Made by a program: the position numbers and the translations under genes. From assembly GCF_048544455.1 (NCBI RefSeq), contig NC_133526.1:3240001-3304000 (forward strand): DNA of 64,000 bases. The letters run 5' to 3'. Shown piece after piece: positions 1-12,700 of the stretch. The notes under the pieces are model-generated. The model worked only from the letters and a program-made list of their open reading frames with translations. It had not been told where the DNA came from and ran no database searches. The stretch is from Silene latifolia. Lineage: Eukaryota > Streptophyta > Magnoliopsida > Caryophyllales > Caryophyllaceae. Positions within the stretch are counted from its first letter, which is position 1. Each line of letters opens with the position of its first letter.

Positions 1-1797
1 CATGTTTTCTGTTTCTGAATACAGTATATGGTTATTTAATTCACACACATGATATGGAATTAGTCTGATGATTTTGAGTTTGCCTCTCATATTTCTTTCG
101 TGTACTTCGATTAAAAGTCAGTAACTGTAATACCATGATGAGCTTTATTATGCTGCTGAGATCGATATTGTCTTACCACACTTCAAAGTCTCAATAAACA
201 TCCTAAAGTTTGCCTCTACCTTTCTACTTTCTTTTTGGTCTTAGAACCTTACGGCAACAATTCCATATGGGAGTTCATGTTAATCGATCCCAGGTCGTTT
301 CAGGACTGAGGCGTGATTTTTGTGTTTGGAATATGTAATATGTAAATAGATTTGAAATAACAAAAAACCTATACATTCTTAAATCCATCTAGCCGTCTAA
401 TTGCAATCGATCATGATTTCATCCTGGTGTAAAAGTTATTTATATCCAGATTATGTTCCGAAGTCTTTAATGTTATGCAACTGATAGCGTGATTTATGTG
501 TTTGGAACAGTTCTTCTACAAGCAGGCGAAGAAGACCAACTCGTGCTGTACAATATTATGAATGTGCGGAGAGGGTACATATACACTGCCACTCATACCG
601 ACATTGACAGTTGCAAGCCTATGTTTGGAGTGTTATATCGTTTGTGTATATGCAGTTGCATAGCACTGTTTATGTTTATATTGCATGCAATCTTTGTGTC
701 CTTGATGAAGTTGCCTTGTCGAGATTTATAAGCTCTTGTTCTTTGCTAAATTATTTTACTCTGTAATAGATATTATGGCTGCAAAAATCATCATTCTTTA
801 ATGGCTGAGACGGTCTCACAATAGATAGCTCATGTATTAGCAATAAATGAATACTAGTAATTTGTTTACAAAAATGACGTTCTATAATTTGTGCTAAACC
901 TTTTGTTATGCACAAATTCTCCTCTGTGACGGGCATATCCGTGACTTAGCAGTTTATTAGACCATCCCCAAGCAAGGTCAATTGCTAGGTCATGACCTTG
1001 CTTGGTCACACTAATTACTATGAGTTCATGATATGTGTCCCTACTTGGCTAGTTGTCCGTGGCACAAGAGACAAGAGAAAGCCGACGGGTCAAGGCTTCG
1101 GTTAAAAATTGTCTAAGTCGTTGACTTGCTTGTGGATATCTTTGACCTTGCTCAATATGTTGACTTGGTCAGCGGGTGCAGAATATGCCCCATCAACTAT
1201 CTATGGTAAACAATAGAAATTTTTGTGCTTCAAATCTCTTCCCTCCCCAAATTCTAAGCAAGACCTTATGTTTACTTTTCAATTCGTCGTGACCTAATTT
1301 ATCAGTTTTAACCAATTTTATTGTAAAACAAGATATTTAGTAATTATTTTAAACTATTGATAGGTTGTGTTTGAATTTGATTTATAACCATTTTATAAAG
1401 AGCAACTCTTTCTTACTGACTTTTTCTTATTATCCTACGCACAAAATTATTCTCACTCTGTCCCGGTTAATAGTTGTCCTTTAATTTTGGTACAATGACC
1501 AAGGAAAAAAGAGAAGGTTAGTTACTAAATAACAAATCAATCAAATTGAGCGTAAATGATCAATTTATTCATCAAGTTTATTAATAAAATAAAAGGAAAA
1601 ACAATTAACTTAAACACCTACAATAGATAACCGGTGAGAGTGAGTATTTTCTTTGACTTGTCTTCATATAGTTGCACACATGATCCAACACACCATAGAT
1701 CATCTTAATAAAACCCCACTTTAATTCTTCTCATTTAATCACATTTTGTTGGTTGAACACTTCTACTTATAGTGTTTGCATACATTTCAACACAAAA
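1..1797. other. AT-rich 5' flank of the first RBR gene
   Basis: No convincing complete gene is seen here. A short frame after an AG acceptor at 510 (511-606) encodes an arginine-rich tail (core STSRRRRPTRAVQYYECAER) ending in TGA, and could be the last exon of a gene lying off the left edge. That reading is weak because there is no paralogue or upstream exon to support it. The remainder is AT-rich sequence plus the inverted LTR fragment listed separately. The 120 bases before the ATG at 1798 probably hold the 5' UTR and core promoter of the ligase gene. Confidence 0.4.
1045..1196 (-). mobile_element. Diverged LTR fragment, same family as the 47-56 kb retrotransposon
   Basis: Read on the minus strand, the right edge begins with the LTR start (TGATGGGGCATATTCTGCAC) and runs on through matching segments of the 47341-47932 LTR for about 150 bases, more diverged towards the left. 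It is a fragment only: no internal region and no second LTR are seen. Divergence is clearly greater than between the two LTRs of the full element, so this is an older fossil. Confidence 0.8.
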
Positions 1798-4700
1798 ATG
1801 GGAAAGAACAATAATCAAAGACGTCAACAAAATTATGCTCAACGTCGCCATGAAGATGATACTTGGACGGTCAAACCCTTTCATGATCACCCACCTTCAA
1901 TCGACAAAACCCCACCAAATTTCGATCATGAACACCATGATCATGATCATGATCCTGATGATCAAATTCATGATAATCATGATGAAATTGAGCAACCAGA
2001 AACCTCATTTACTCCAATTACTAAACCTTTAAAGGGAAGAAATCGAAAAAAGGTATCGAAAACCCGTGTCGAAAATTCGGGTTTTGAAGGAAATGCTGAG
2101 GTGGGTGGGACGAGTTTTGGAGAATTAGGAGGTGGGCAGGTGGTGGAATTTGGAGAAAGTGAGAAAATTGTGGGTGTTGTAGTGGGTGTTGTGGTTGTTG
2201 ATGAAGAGAAGATTGAAAAAATTGAGGAAGTTGGTTGTGAAGAAGGTGGTGATGGTGATGATGTTTTGAGAGGATTGAATGAGTTGGAAATTGGGATTGA
2301 TGAGATTGAATTGTCTGATGAGCAAGTGAGAATTAATGATCAACTTCAAGAGGATGAGGTAAAGATTTTTGATTGATTGATTTGTTGTTGGTGGTTGTGA
2401 ATTTTGTTGATTGAGGTATAATTGTTTATGTTTCTGTATGTTATAGGAGTAGTTGATTGATGTGCTTTATAGTCGGTTCGTCGGAGTTATTTGTTTACCT
2501 TTGATTAAAATACGTTTCACTAAAGAAATGGATGAGAGGGAGGGAGTATGTACTAATGATGGAAAATTTGTGATTTTAGCATGGAAGCTACTTATATTAG
2601 TTAGCCCTAATGATGATTCATGTCGGCTAATCCCAAATCATTTTGGTGCTAAGGATCTGTTGTTTGAATGATAATTCTTTTCTAATGAATGTGAATTGAT
2701 GTGGGTTATGAACTGGATTGAACATTGAAATGAGGTCATGTTCTCATGTGTCACACATTCTGCAGAAATAAAAATCAATTTTGCATGACTGAGCTTTGAC
2801 ATTAAAATTGGGGAAGATTTGATGTCATCCAGTAAGTGGATTATACATCTGATGTATAATCAAAATGTCAAGGAAAAAAAAGATTATTGTTACATTAGGA
2901 GAAAAAAAAAAGGGACTGTAAATAGAATACATCTAGCCATGTTATGATGTCTACATTACCACATAGGTTAAATCAAAAAGATTATTGTTACATTAGGAGA
3001 TGTAACAACATACATTAAAAGTAAAAGATGCTTTGAACTGTGACTTTTATTCAAGTATCATATCACCATCCAAAAAGACACGCATCATTGGATGGTGAAT
3101 TCATGACGAAAATTAATCGTTACAATGATTGAGAATGCTGAACTGACTATTCACAACGGAACAGTGGCTGGTGGTAGGAAGCTAAACTCGGTCTGATTGG
3201 ATTTCTTTGTTTGTTTGAAAAAGCAAAATCTATTTCAGTAGAGTGTATGTTGTCGATGGCCCGCTTCTACTTGTTGCGTGCCTTGTTCCAACACTGTACG
3301 AATAGCAGCTTCCACATAACATTTTAAAATAATCACTGAGCCAAAGCATGATCAAGGAACATGTAGGTTACACTTGAATTAGGATTTTTAATTTGAGCTT
3401 CTCGAAAAAAGTTGTTTAGTGCTTCTCAGTGGGATTTTTACATGTTTTTCCCTTATTGATGTACTCTATTAATTTCCTATTTTTCACAGTTGCTTGCTGT
3501 GGACTCCATATATGGAGACAGTGTCTATGCCTTAGAAAAACGACAGGGCTTGCGATCATTTCAGGTTTGTCTTTACTATAAAAATGCAACCTTAATCCCA
3601 TTTGTATTGTCTCCATACTCTCCAATTCACTTTGTTGGTTAGCCGATTTAACTTTGACCATTAATATTTGTAAATACATGTATATATACAATGTAAAAAT
3701 TGGTCACATTTAATTTATCAAAACTACGTCTACTGTATTCAAATGATCACTTGGAAATTGGAAGTTGTGGCTATTAAGTATTGTGTGAAAGTATTAGCCA
3801 TATAGCCGACGTTTACAACTTATTACCACCAAAACTAAATGGGAATGATAGAAATGGGATGGAAGGAGTAACTTACTCTCTTGCAATTTGGCTACGAGAG
3901 CTGATGATATTTTATTCTTGTGCAGTTCCATATAGACATTAAACTCTCAAGTGATTATGCTGTATCCACAAAGCTAAAAATAGCAACTCATGCTGACTCC
4001 GAAGCTGATGTCTCCGAGGATTTCTTATATACTTTTAATGTTCAGTACCTGCGACCAATTGTGTTGACATGTGTGTTACCGAGATCTTACCCAAGCCATT
4101 GTCCGCCATTGTTCACCATCTCAGTTCAGTGGCTGCATGAATCTGGGATTTCCAAACTTTGCTCTATGCTGGACTCATTGTGGAATGAGCAGCCAGGCCA
4201 AGAAATCCTTTATCATTGGATAGAATGGCTGCACAGCTCAACTCTTCCAAACCTCGAGTTTGACAAAGAACTTGTGCTTGGCCCTTATGTTCCGGAAAGT
4301 TGTTCAGATAGACGTGCATTCTCTGGAAGGGTTTCTCCTGATGTTGATATCCCGTCAATGAAGAGTTACAATAAAGAGAGACAACATGAGAACTTCATGA
4401 ATGGCCTTCATGAATGTTGCATCTGTTTTAGCGAGTACCCTGGTATTACTATCTCTCACTTCTTCCTGTTGTTTTGATCTTAGTAATCTGACTCTTTGAA
4501 TTTTGTATCTTTTACTCTTTATTTTCTCGTGTTGGGAAGCCTGAAGGAGTCTTAACCCATTTCAATATGTCAATGGCAGTTGTCATGCTTGTCATCTAGA
4601 AACTTGTTGATGTTTCGTGTAAAGGAGTAATCAGCAGACAAATAGTCTCAAAATTGATGATGTAAATTTGCAATGCTAAAAGTCATCTTTTGTTCACTCA

Positions 4701-7700
4701 TCATTGGCCTCTGTTTGCATGATTGACACAACATTTTGGAGATGATTTTGGCATAGTTGGTGCTGTGTGGAGTTCAGAATGATTGGATAGTGGTTCTTGT
4801 TTATTGGTCTACACTCTACAATATGGGCATATATACTAAAAAACCGATACGTCAAAAGAGATTACCATGCGCTGTTTTTTTCGTGTTAGAATATTGTCAA
4901 CTGGAGATAGTCAAACTTGTACATTATATGTGCTAATGAGCTTTCAGAACCAATGCTGAAACGCACAAACTTTATTTCCAGTGGACGTGTATGACAACTT
5001 CCATTTGTATGTGCTGCACTGTCTGAGTGTCTGATGGTCTATGCTACTCATACTAGGTTAAAAGTATTGATATCGTTGTGTATCGGAAGTGTTGGACTCG
5101 GCTATTATATGAAATTACTCTTATTTTGGCTTAGAATGAAGTGTCTAGTTCTCCTGCCCATATCAGACGATTTGAGTGTTGGACACGGACACACAAAGTA
5201 ATTTCATGAGTCGGAATAACATAGCCCATTGGTTGATGGTCATCTCGGTTGTTTGTGGAAATAATGCAGGAAGAATTCAGCAGGGGAATATGATACAAAT
5301 AGGGATGTCTAACCCCATTGATGATTTTCTCTGATCGTCTTAAAAACAAAAAATAATCTTCAAACGTGTGTTGTATGTTAAAAATTGATTCATTCAGATT
5401 TCAGAGTTTTATGTTTCTCTTAGGTTCTATGGTTCTCTTATTAGTCTCTGCTCTTTCGTCCAGGAACGGAATTTTTGAGAATGCCATGCCATCATTTCTT
5501 TTGTGTTAGATGCATGAAGACTTATGCTAATGTGCATGTGAAGGAAGGCACAGTAAACAAGCTTCAATGTCCCACTACTAAATGTGACGGAATGATCCCG
5601 CCTGGTTTATTGAAACGACTGTTGGGGGATGAAGAATTTGAACGTTGGGAGTCATTGATGTTGCAGAAAACCCTTGATGCAATGTCTGATGTAGCTTACT
5701 GCCCAAGATGTGAAACAGCTTGTCTTGAAGATCAAGACCAACATGCCCAGTGCTCAAAGTGCTTCTTCAGTTTCTGCACACTTTGTCGGGAGCGCCGTCA
5801 TGTTGGGATAGAATGCCTGACCGCTGATATGAAGCTGCGGGTGTTGGAGGTAATAGCTGTAGAATTTTATCAACTTCTTTTTTATTTTGAAACTCGTTCT
5901 AAAGCTGATCACCGATTTCGATACCTGGGAAGACCATACAAACATAGCCCTATTTTGGAGTTATAGATGCTTTGGCATGACCTGTAACGTCTGGTGTAGC
6001 ATCTATGGTTAGCTGATTACCGTGTGCCCTCATAATTGTCATTCTCAGCACATCAAAAGGATATGCCAACCTCTGTTATAAGTTAGAGGCTCGTTGTGTT
6101 CTTCGATGAACACGTGGCGTCAATCGGAATGCCAAAGATTCATCTTAAAACTACCTCTTTTGTTATAATAAAAAGGGTTTTTTGTCAAAAACTACCTTAT
6201 ATTTAGGGGTATTTGTAAAAAAACTACCTTATATTATTTTTCTTGTTTTAAACTACCTTTATTTTCTCTTATCTTGGTCAAAAACTACCTAAGCTCACGA
6301 GATGACGAGATTTGATCGATTTAGTGACATTAACCTATCTCATATGACTCTGTTAACATCAAAGAACAATGATCAACCGCATAAAAACCACAATTTAACT
6401 TCAGATGACCAAGATTTATGTTTTTCACATTTCAATAATAGTTATGAGCATCTACTAAAATTAAGCGTAAGTACATCATGACTCTCCAAAATCTGTTCTA
6501 GGCATGATTTAAACATTAAAAAGTCGTATGACACAGTTTAAAGCCGAAAAACTAACCAAATTTGTCTATACCATTAGCATAGGTAGTCATTGACCAAAAA
6601 TAAAGAAAATAAAGGTAGTTGAAAACAAAAAAATTAATATAAGGTAGTATTTTTACAAATACCTCTAAATATAAGGTAGCTTTTGACAAAAAACCCTAAT
6701 AAAAATAAAAATATTTAAATGGTCTGCCTTATCGTCTGGCTCATTACTCGGACAACAACACCAACACCAACATCAGAGCCTTAATGCCAAAATGATTTGG
6801 GGTCGGTTGATATGAATCATCCTTTAGAACCGTCCATGGGTGAACGCACACCTCAAAAATGCGAAAAAAATAGAAAAGAAATGGTTCATTACTCGGAAAC
6901 TGGAAAAAATTCTACTGTTGTTTGAATACTATTAGAGATTGTCCACCAGTCTATTGGTAGAGAAACAGGTTCCTAGGGTTGAAGGGTTAGGGGCAGAGGT
7001 TAATAACCTTTGCCTCCAATAAATTCTAGCCTAACTTTAAAAAAAAAAAAAAACTTGTAAACCTGATTTAAGAACTTTCTTGTCTATTCGAAAACATTGT
7101 TAATCATATATGATGATGTTTGTGCCTTTAGGAGCGCCAAAGTTCATCAAATCTCAAAGACGCGCAGAAGATAAAGGAGCGTGAATTGATTAATGAACTT
7201 CGTAGTGTGGCAGAAATCCTCCGTGATTCCAAACAATGTCCATCCTGTAAGATGGCTATTTCTAGAACTGAAGGATGTAATAAGATGGTGTGCTCAAATT
7301 GTGGAAAATTCTTCTGCTATCGTTGCAACAAAGCAATTGACGGATATGATCATTTCAGGTTTGTTGGTATATCTATCTTTAGGTTCTTTACATTAGTATT
7401 ATAACAAATTCCACTGACTACCAAAATCCGTCTATTTGAAGTAATGGAAGGTGTGATCTTTTTCCACAAGAAGTGATTGAAGAATGGGAACAGCAATTAA
7501 ATCCTCGTCAGAGGATTGGTCAGTATCTTGCTGGAAATATTGCTGGGAATAATAAGCCTTGTCCTACCTGTGCTCAGCCAAATGTTAAGGTCAGTCATCA
7601 GTGAACTTAATTTTGCATCATTAGCTTGCTTAAGAGATGGTCGTAGGCCATGAAGGATGGGCCAAGTGGCCAACACATTAAAATTGGCCTTGTCATACGT

Positions 7701-8174
7701 CCCGGAATAACACACAGGCTTATTCGACTGGCTAATATGAGTAATATCATTATCCGTATGAGGACAGGAAACCCTAACGGAGTAACGGCTCTTTTGCTGT
7801 CGAGTGTAGAGTATGGAATAACATTTTGCAGGAATGCTATTGCAAAAGAAAAAAAAGAAAAAAAACAGGAATCGGAGAATTTATAGTGGCTTCTCATTTC
7901 GCGCTAGTGGAATTATATATGATATGTTTCTGCATGTTTCTGCAGTCAGATATAGAAGAAGTAAATTTGGGACATGTTTTCATGTAGACCACTTGACACC
8001 GATGGCTTGTCTAACGGGAACAACCTTGTGTATTGGTTTTTGCAGGTTGGAAACAACAATCACATGTTCTGTTGGTCGTGCCAAACTAACTACTGCTATC
8101 AATGCGGCCAGATCGTGCGTCGTGGTTCTCAGCATTATGGGGCCAATCGTTGTAAGCAACATTCAGCCGATTAG
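1798..8174 (+). CDS. RWD-RING-IBR-RING (RBR) E3 ubiquitin ligase, RNF14/ARA54 type, copy 1
   Basis: Exons 1798-2358, 3490-3564, 3926-4442, 5464-5849, 7132-7358, 7442-7589 and 8046-8174 join in frame to 680 residues with GT/AG borders throughout. The ATG at 1798 (MGKN) is chosen because it is conserved in copy 2; an upstream in-frame TTG is ignored. Residues 1-187 are an acidic, His/Asp-rich, low-complexity N-terminus. About 188-330 is an RWD domain ([17 protein letters not shown]). RING1 starts at Cys376/Cys379 and continues with [11 protein letters not shown]. An IBR follows ([12 protein letters not shown]...CSKC...CTLC). RING2 runs from Cys548 ([20 protein letters not shown]), and by analogy with parkin Cys561 is the catalytic thioester cysteine. 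The C-terminal block ([20 protein letters not shown]) matches RNF14-type ligases. RBR ligases take ubiquitin from an E2 onto RING2 before passing it to substrate; the substrate is unknown. Introns 3 and 4 carry transposon-derived DNA that is absent from copy 2. Confidence 0.93.
5040..5230. repeat. Dispersed GTGTCGGACACG-type repeat in RBR copy 1 intron 3
   Basis: This stretch contains TGGACTCGGC, TTTTGGCTTAGAATGAAGTGTC and GTGTTGGACACGGACAC, ending in GAGTCGGAATAACATAG. The same word order recurs near 38330-38470, 39556-39735, 40015-40085, 60545-60710 and 61885-62050, in introns of the syntaxin genes. The class is unclear: it could be a SINE or a MITE, and no terminal repeats or target duplication were pinned down. 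Copy 2 of the ligase gene lacks this part of the intron. Confidence 0.55.
6175..6696. mobile_element. MULE-type MITE, 522 bp, in RBR copy 1 intron 4
   Basis: Long terminal inverted repeats start GGGTTTTTTGTCAAAAACTA and end with the complement. The element is flanked by a perfect 9-bp target duplication TAATAAAAA (6166-6174 and 6697-6705). The 9-bp length and long TIRs point to Mutator-like transposition. Copy 2 of the ligase gene has the unfilled site near 14728 (TTGTTATAATGTATCTAAAT), so insertion came after the tandem duplication. A sister copy of 523 bp lies at 42787-43309. No coding capacity is seen. Confidence 0.93.
6752..6855 (+). mobile_element. SINE-like 3' domain fragment
   Basis: It contains GCCAAAATGATTTGGGGTCG followed by GATATGAATC, a word typical of the conserved 3' region shared by many angiosperm SINEs. 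No clean 5' end or target duplication was found. It sits in intron 4 of RBR copy 1. Confidence 0.45.
6935..7053 (+). mobile_element. Poly(A)-tailed retroposon remnant
   Basis: A segment beginning GTCCACCAGTCTATTGGTAG and carrying AACAGGTTCCTAGGGTTG ends in a run of about 15 A. The same core is present in the homologous intron of copy 2 (about 14800-14860), preceded there by CCTTGCCGGGACACCATCAT, so it predates the gene duplication. It looks tRNA-derived (SINE), but the promoter boxes are too weak to be certain. Confidence 0.5.
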
Positions 8175-9723
8175 CACAGCCCCGACTCGACCTGACAAAC
8201 GGGACAACCAGGTCAGGTGCGGGTTGGTTTGGGTCGGGCCATTTCAGGTTTGCAAGAATTCGCATAGTCATATCATTTTCAGGTCTGTTATTATCAAGTT
8301 ATTAAGGGATAATGGTCAGTGTGCAACAAAAACATTCGGGTCATATTGGGTCGCATCAAATTGGGTAATGGGTCAAACCCGGGTCATCTGTTTGGGTGCG
8401 GGTTGGATTATCCGGACCGGTTAAATTTTTGCCAGGTCTAATTCCGACCCAACCATGACCCTCCGGGTCATGCAGCCATCAAGCATTACTATTTGCTGAG
8501 TTCCTAATATTCAGCTCTCTGATCAGTGAAGGCATTCAACAAGATCAGCGGAAAAGTCGGTCACTTGGCAACTTTGCAGTTGTGATAAAAATAGGTAAAT
8601 TAGTAGATAAATGGAGTCAGTTTCACACAATTATTTGTGAGACGGTCTCTATTGAGAATTTGTGTGTTCAACTACATGTTTATAGTGGTGGGAGCTAATA
8701 GTTTTCCCCTTGAAGGCTTGAATATATGAGTTGTATCTTGTATACTTGTATGAGTTGTATCCATTAACCTTACAGATTGTATACAGAACTACAGATGTAT
8801 AAATTGGTGGGTTATAAAAATTGACCGTGAAGGAGTGAAATTTTGACATTTTCAGCGTGTCAGCATCTTTTTGTATTTACCATTAAATAAATTTATATGG
8901 AGTTGAATGGAGGAAGTATGATCGTATGACCCATCAATTTTCAGCAGCGCAACGGAAAACCCTCTTCTGACAGCTCTTAATAAATAACCGTTGTGGTAAA
9001 TTTTAGAGCCGGCAAACTTGACCCCATCCGATAAACCCGCCCGAAAACCAACCCAATAGAATCGAAACTTTAGCAACGGAAACCCCGACCTGATCTGACC
9101 CGCACCGGTACGACCGGATGATCAATGACCCGAACCCGACTCGATAAAATTGATAGCCCGACAATTATTAAGTTTATATTGGTCAAAAACTGAAAATGAA
9201 AGCGAACTTAATAAACTTAATAATGATCGAAAACTTGATCTTAATAACAAAGTAGCTAAACCAAAATAATGATCGAAAACTAAAACTTAATCGTAATAAT
9301 CACCCAAACCCGACCTGAAACAACATACAATTTGCCCGAAATAACCTGAACCGAAAACGATCCGACTTGAACATGACTCAACGTAAAAGGCCAAAACGGT
9401 ATGCCGACCCAATACAACCTGAGCCGCCTAGTCCCGGTCCAATCCGACTAACCTATTAGTTATTCTTTTTTTTTTTTTTTTTTTGACAACAATTAGTTAG
9501 TTATTCTTTTCCGGCTAATATAAATTGTCCCAAACATCCAGGAGCTTAACCTCCACGGCATTACTAACCTATAAATTCAAACAAAATTTGTCCCAATTTT
9601 TTTTTTTGAGTTTTTTTTTTTTTTTTTTTTTTTGATTTACTTATTATCCTCACTTTATTTTGTTCTTCCTATTACAAACCCTAATTAGTGTGTTTCCAGT
9701 TTTGCAATTCATTTCAACACAAA
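8175..9723. other. Spacer between the two RBR genes
   Basis: This holds the 3' UTR of copy 1, then stretches rich in GGGTCGGGTT-like and CCCGACCCGAACC-like words (8190-8460 and 9000-9440). These are diverged dispersed repeats found also at 16180-16460 and 58380-58800. T-rich runs at 9466-9484 and 9596-9634 follow. No open frame here resembles a gene. The promoter of copy 2 presumably lies in the last few hundred bases. Confidence 0.6.
9466..9496 (-). mobile_element. Ultra-truncated retroposon: poly(A) tail plus ~8 bases
   Basis: On the minus strand the insert reads TTGTTGTC followed by a run of A. It is flanked by direct copies of TTAGTTATTC (9456-9465 and 9497-9506). The TGTCAAAA end resembles the 3' end of the LINE at 44839-45967 (GCTGTCAAAA). 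It appears to be target-primed reverse transcription that stopped almost at once. Confidence 0.6.
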
Positions 9724-12700
9724 ATGGGGAAGAACGTTAATCAAAGGCGTCAACAAAATCATGCTCGACGCCATGAAAATTATGCTTGGACAGTTAAACC
9801 CATCCATGATCACCCACCTTCAATCGAAAAAAAAACACCAAATTTCGAGCAGCATGAACATCATGATCATGATCAAATTTATGATAATCATGGTAAAATT
9901 GAACAACCAGAAACCTCATTTACCCCAATTACTAAACCTTCAAAGGGAAGAAATCGGAAACGAGGGTCGAAAACCCGGGTCGAAAAAAATCCGGGTTTTG
10001 AAGGAAAAGCTGAGGTGGGTGGATCGAGTTTTGGAGAATTAGGAAGTGGGCAGGTGGTGGAATTTGGAGAAAGTGAGAAAATTGAGGGTGTTGAAGTGGG
10101 GGTGGTGAAGGTGGATGAGGAGAAGATTGATAAATTAGGGTTTGAGGAAGGTGGTGGTGGTGATGAGGATGTTTTGAGAGGACTGAATGAGTTGGAAATT
10201 GGGATTGATGAGATTGAGTTGTCTGATGATCAAGTGAGAATTAATGATCAACTTCAAGAGGATGAGGTAAAGGTTTTTGATTGATTGATTGATTAATTTT
10301 GTTGATTGAGGTACAATTGTTTATGTTTTTGTGTGTCGCTTTGTTCGAGTTATTTGTTGATTGATGTGCTTTATAGTCGCTTTTTTCGAGTTATTTGTTT
10401 ACCTTTGATTAAAATACGTCTCACACGTCTCACAGTTAGTAGAAAGAAATGAGTGACACGGAGGTAGTGTGTAGTCATGATTGAAAATTTTAGATTTTAG
10501 CATAGAAGCTACTTATACTAGCGAGTCTAATAGTATATGATGATTTGCGTCAGCTGATTCCAGATCATTTGGGACTAAGGATCTATTGTTCAAATGATGA
10601 TTCTTTTTTAATGAATGTGAATTGATGTAGGAGTGCTACAATGTGGGTAATGAACTGGATTGAAATAAAGAGAGTTAGTATTTGTAGCCAGCTAAGGTAG
10701 GTGGTCATGTTCTCATGTGTCATACTGTCTTGTACATTCTGCAAAAAAATCAATTCTGCCTGACTGAGCTTTGGGCAAGTATGAGAAAGACGGTGTCTTG
10801 TGGTAGAAGACTAGAAGGAGCTGTAGTGTACGATGTACCATAGGAATTAGGATCATCTTGTGACTTGTGGTAGAAGAAGCTGTGTTGTACGATGTACCGT
10901 AGGATCATCTTGCCAAAACATGGGTCAATATCCCCGCAGATATGTATCCTATCCCCTGAGATGTATTTGCTCAAATTTGGGTTTTTATGGTAATTATCGT
11001 CTCTTGAGACACCTTGACAACTATGACAAGTTGCCTGATGATTCTTATGTAGTGCTCATTCAATCAGTACACGACACTTCTAATACAGAGTATAAATGTT
11101 TTTGAGCTAGATGAGGCTGTGCTATGTAGCCAAAACAAGTTTGGTAACTAGGTTTTTTAAGTTGGTTAGGTATAGTGGGAAAAACCGAAAGAGGGCCAAT
11201 ACGTTTTTGTGTGATCATGGTAAGGCCCTTGGGTTGGAGGGAATGTTCCATTGGTCAAAAGTGCACCTTATATGGTGCAAGATGCTGGGTCAGATATAAG
11301 AATCACATCCACAAAGATGAGGATATGCATTGGATGTGGATTGTGAAGGAGTACTGGATTCTTAGGATGAAGTGATTCAGAAATGAGTTAACGGTGAATA
11401 ATGTGGGAATACACAACTTGTTGAGGATAAGATGCGCGTAAATTGCTGTTGTGTGTTTTGGACTTGTGAGGCTGAGCGATAACATTAGATAGGAAACTGA
11501 GGATGGTGAGAAAGGAAGCGGTCAGGGAAAGAGAAGAAATATGAAACGACTATCAAGGACATATGAGCCTACTTGTTATTGGTAATTATTTAGCATTGGA
11601 TAGAGCCATTAGTGGACTAAACGAGTAGAATTCAACTTGATGCTGATTTGGATGTTCAAGCTTCTCATTTTCTTTTCTATTTCTGCGTTCTCTCCTTTCT
11701 CCTGTTCTCATTTTTTTGTCTTCTTATAATTTTCAATCCTTTTCTTTTTGAATTTCATGAATCCATATTATGATTCTTGTTAGCCAGGCCTCAATTTTTT
11801 TTTTGGCTAAGCTGTTGTATATTTGTATTCCAAGTTTCCAGGATAATAAGGTGTGCACAATAAGACCCTGAAGTATTTGGTGTGGAAACCATAATTGAAC
11901 TAGTTTTGTAGCTTGTATGGTAGAAGGTATGAAGGTAAATGATTTTGCGCATCCAACGGGTCTGCTGACCCACTTGTTATCATGGCTCTAGCTGATCTGT
12001 ATTTTGGGGATCAAAACCCTAAACATTTAATGCCTCCCTTCCAAATCCAAATGCCACATAACATGTAGGGGAGAGACATTAATCCTGTAAAACAATGACA
12101 TTTAGCCATGTAATGATGTTTACATAGGTCGAATCGTTATAATGATTGAGAATGCTGAACTGACTATTGGCAAAGGAACAGTTTTTGTTTGTTGGAAAAA
12201 GAAAAATCTATTTCGGTAGAGCGTATGATGTTGATGGCCAGCTTCTACTCGTTACATGCCCTGTTCCACCACTATTACAAATAGCAGCTTCCACATAACA
12301 TTTTAAAATATTCATTGTGAATTGATCAAGGGACATGTAGACTACACTTGAATGTGAATTGTTGATTTAAGCTTCTCGAAAAAAGCTGTTTGGTGTGCGT
12401 TTTTTTTTCATGTTTTTCCTTAATGATGTATTCTGTTTCTTTCCTATATTTTCCCAGTTACTTGCTATGGAGTCCATATATGGAGACAGTGTCTATGCCT
12501 TAGAAAAACGACAGGGCTTGCGATCATTTCAGGTTTGTCTCTACTAAAAAATGCAACCTTTATCCCATTTGTATAGTCCCCAATTCACTTTGTTGGTCAG
12601 CTGATTTAACTTTGACCATTAATTTTTGTAATTATATGTATATATACTATGTAAAAGTTGGTCTCATTTGATTTATCAAAACTACTAAATTCAAATGATC

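Noticed and set aside
7834-8424. 196-codon open frame overlapping the last exon of RBR copy 1
   Set aside because: It reads the conserved final exon in another frame. The frame used by both paralogues ([20 protein letters not shown]) carries the zinc ligands, so this one is a shadow.
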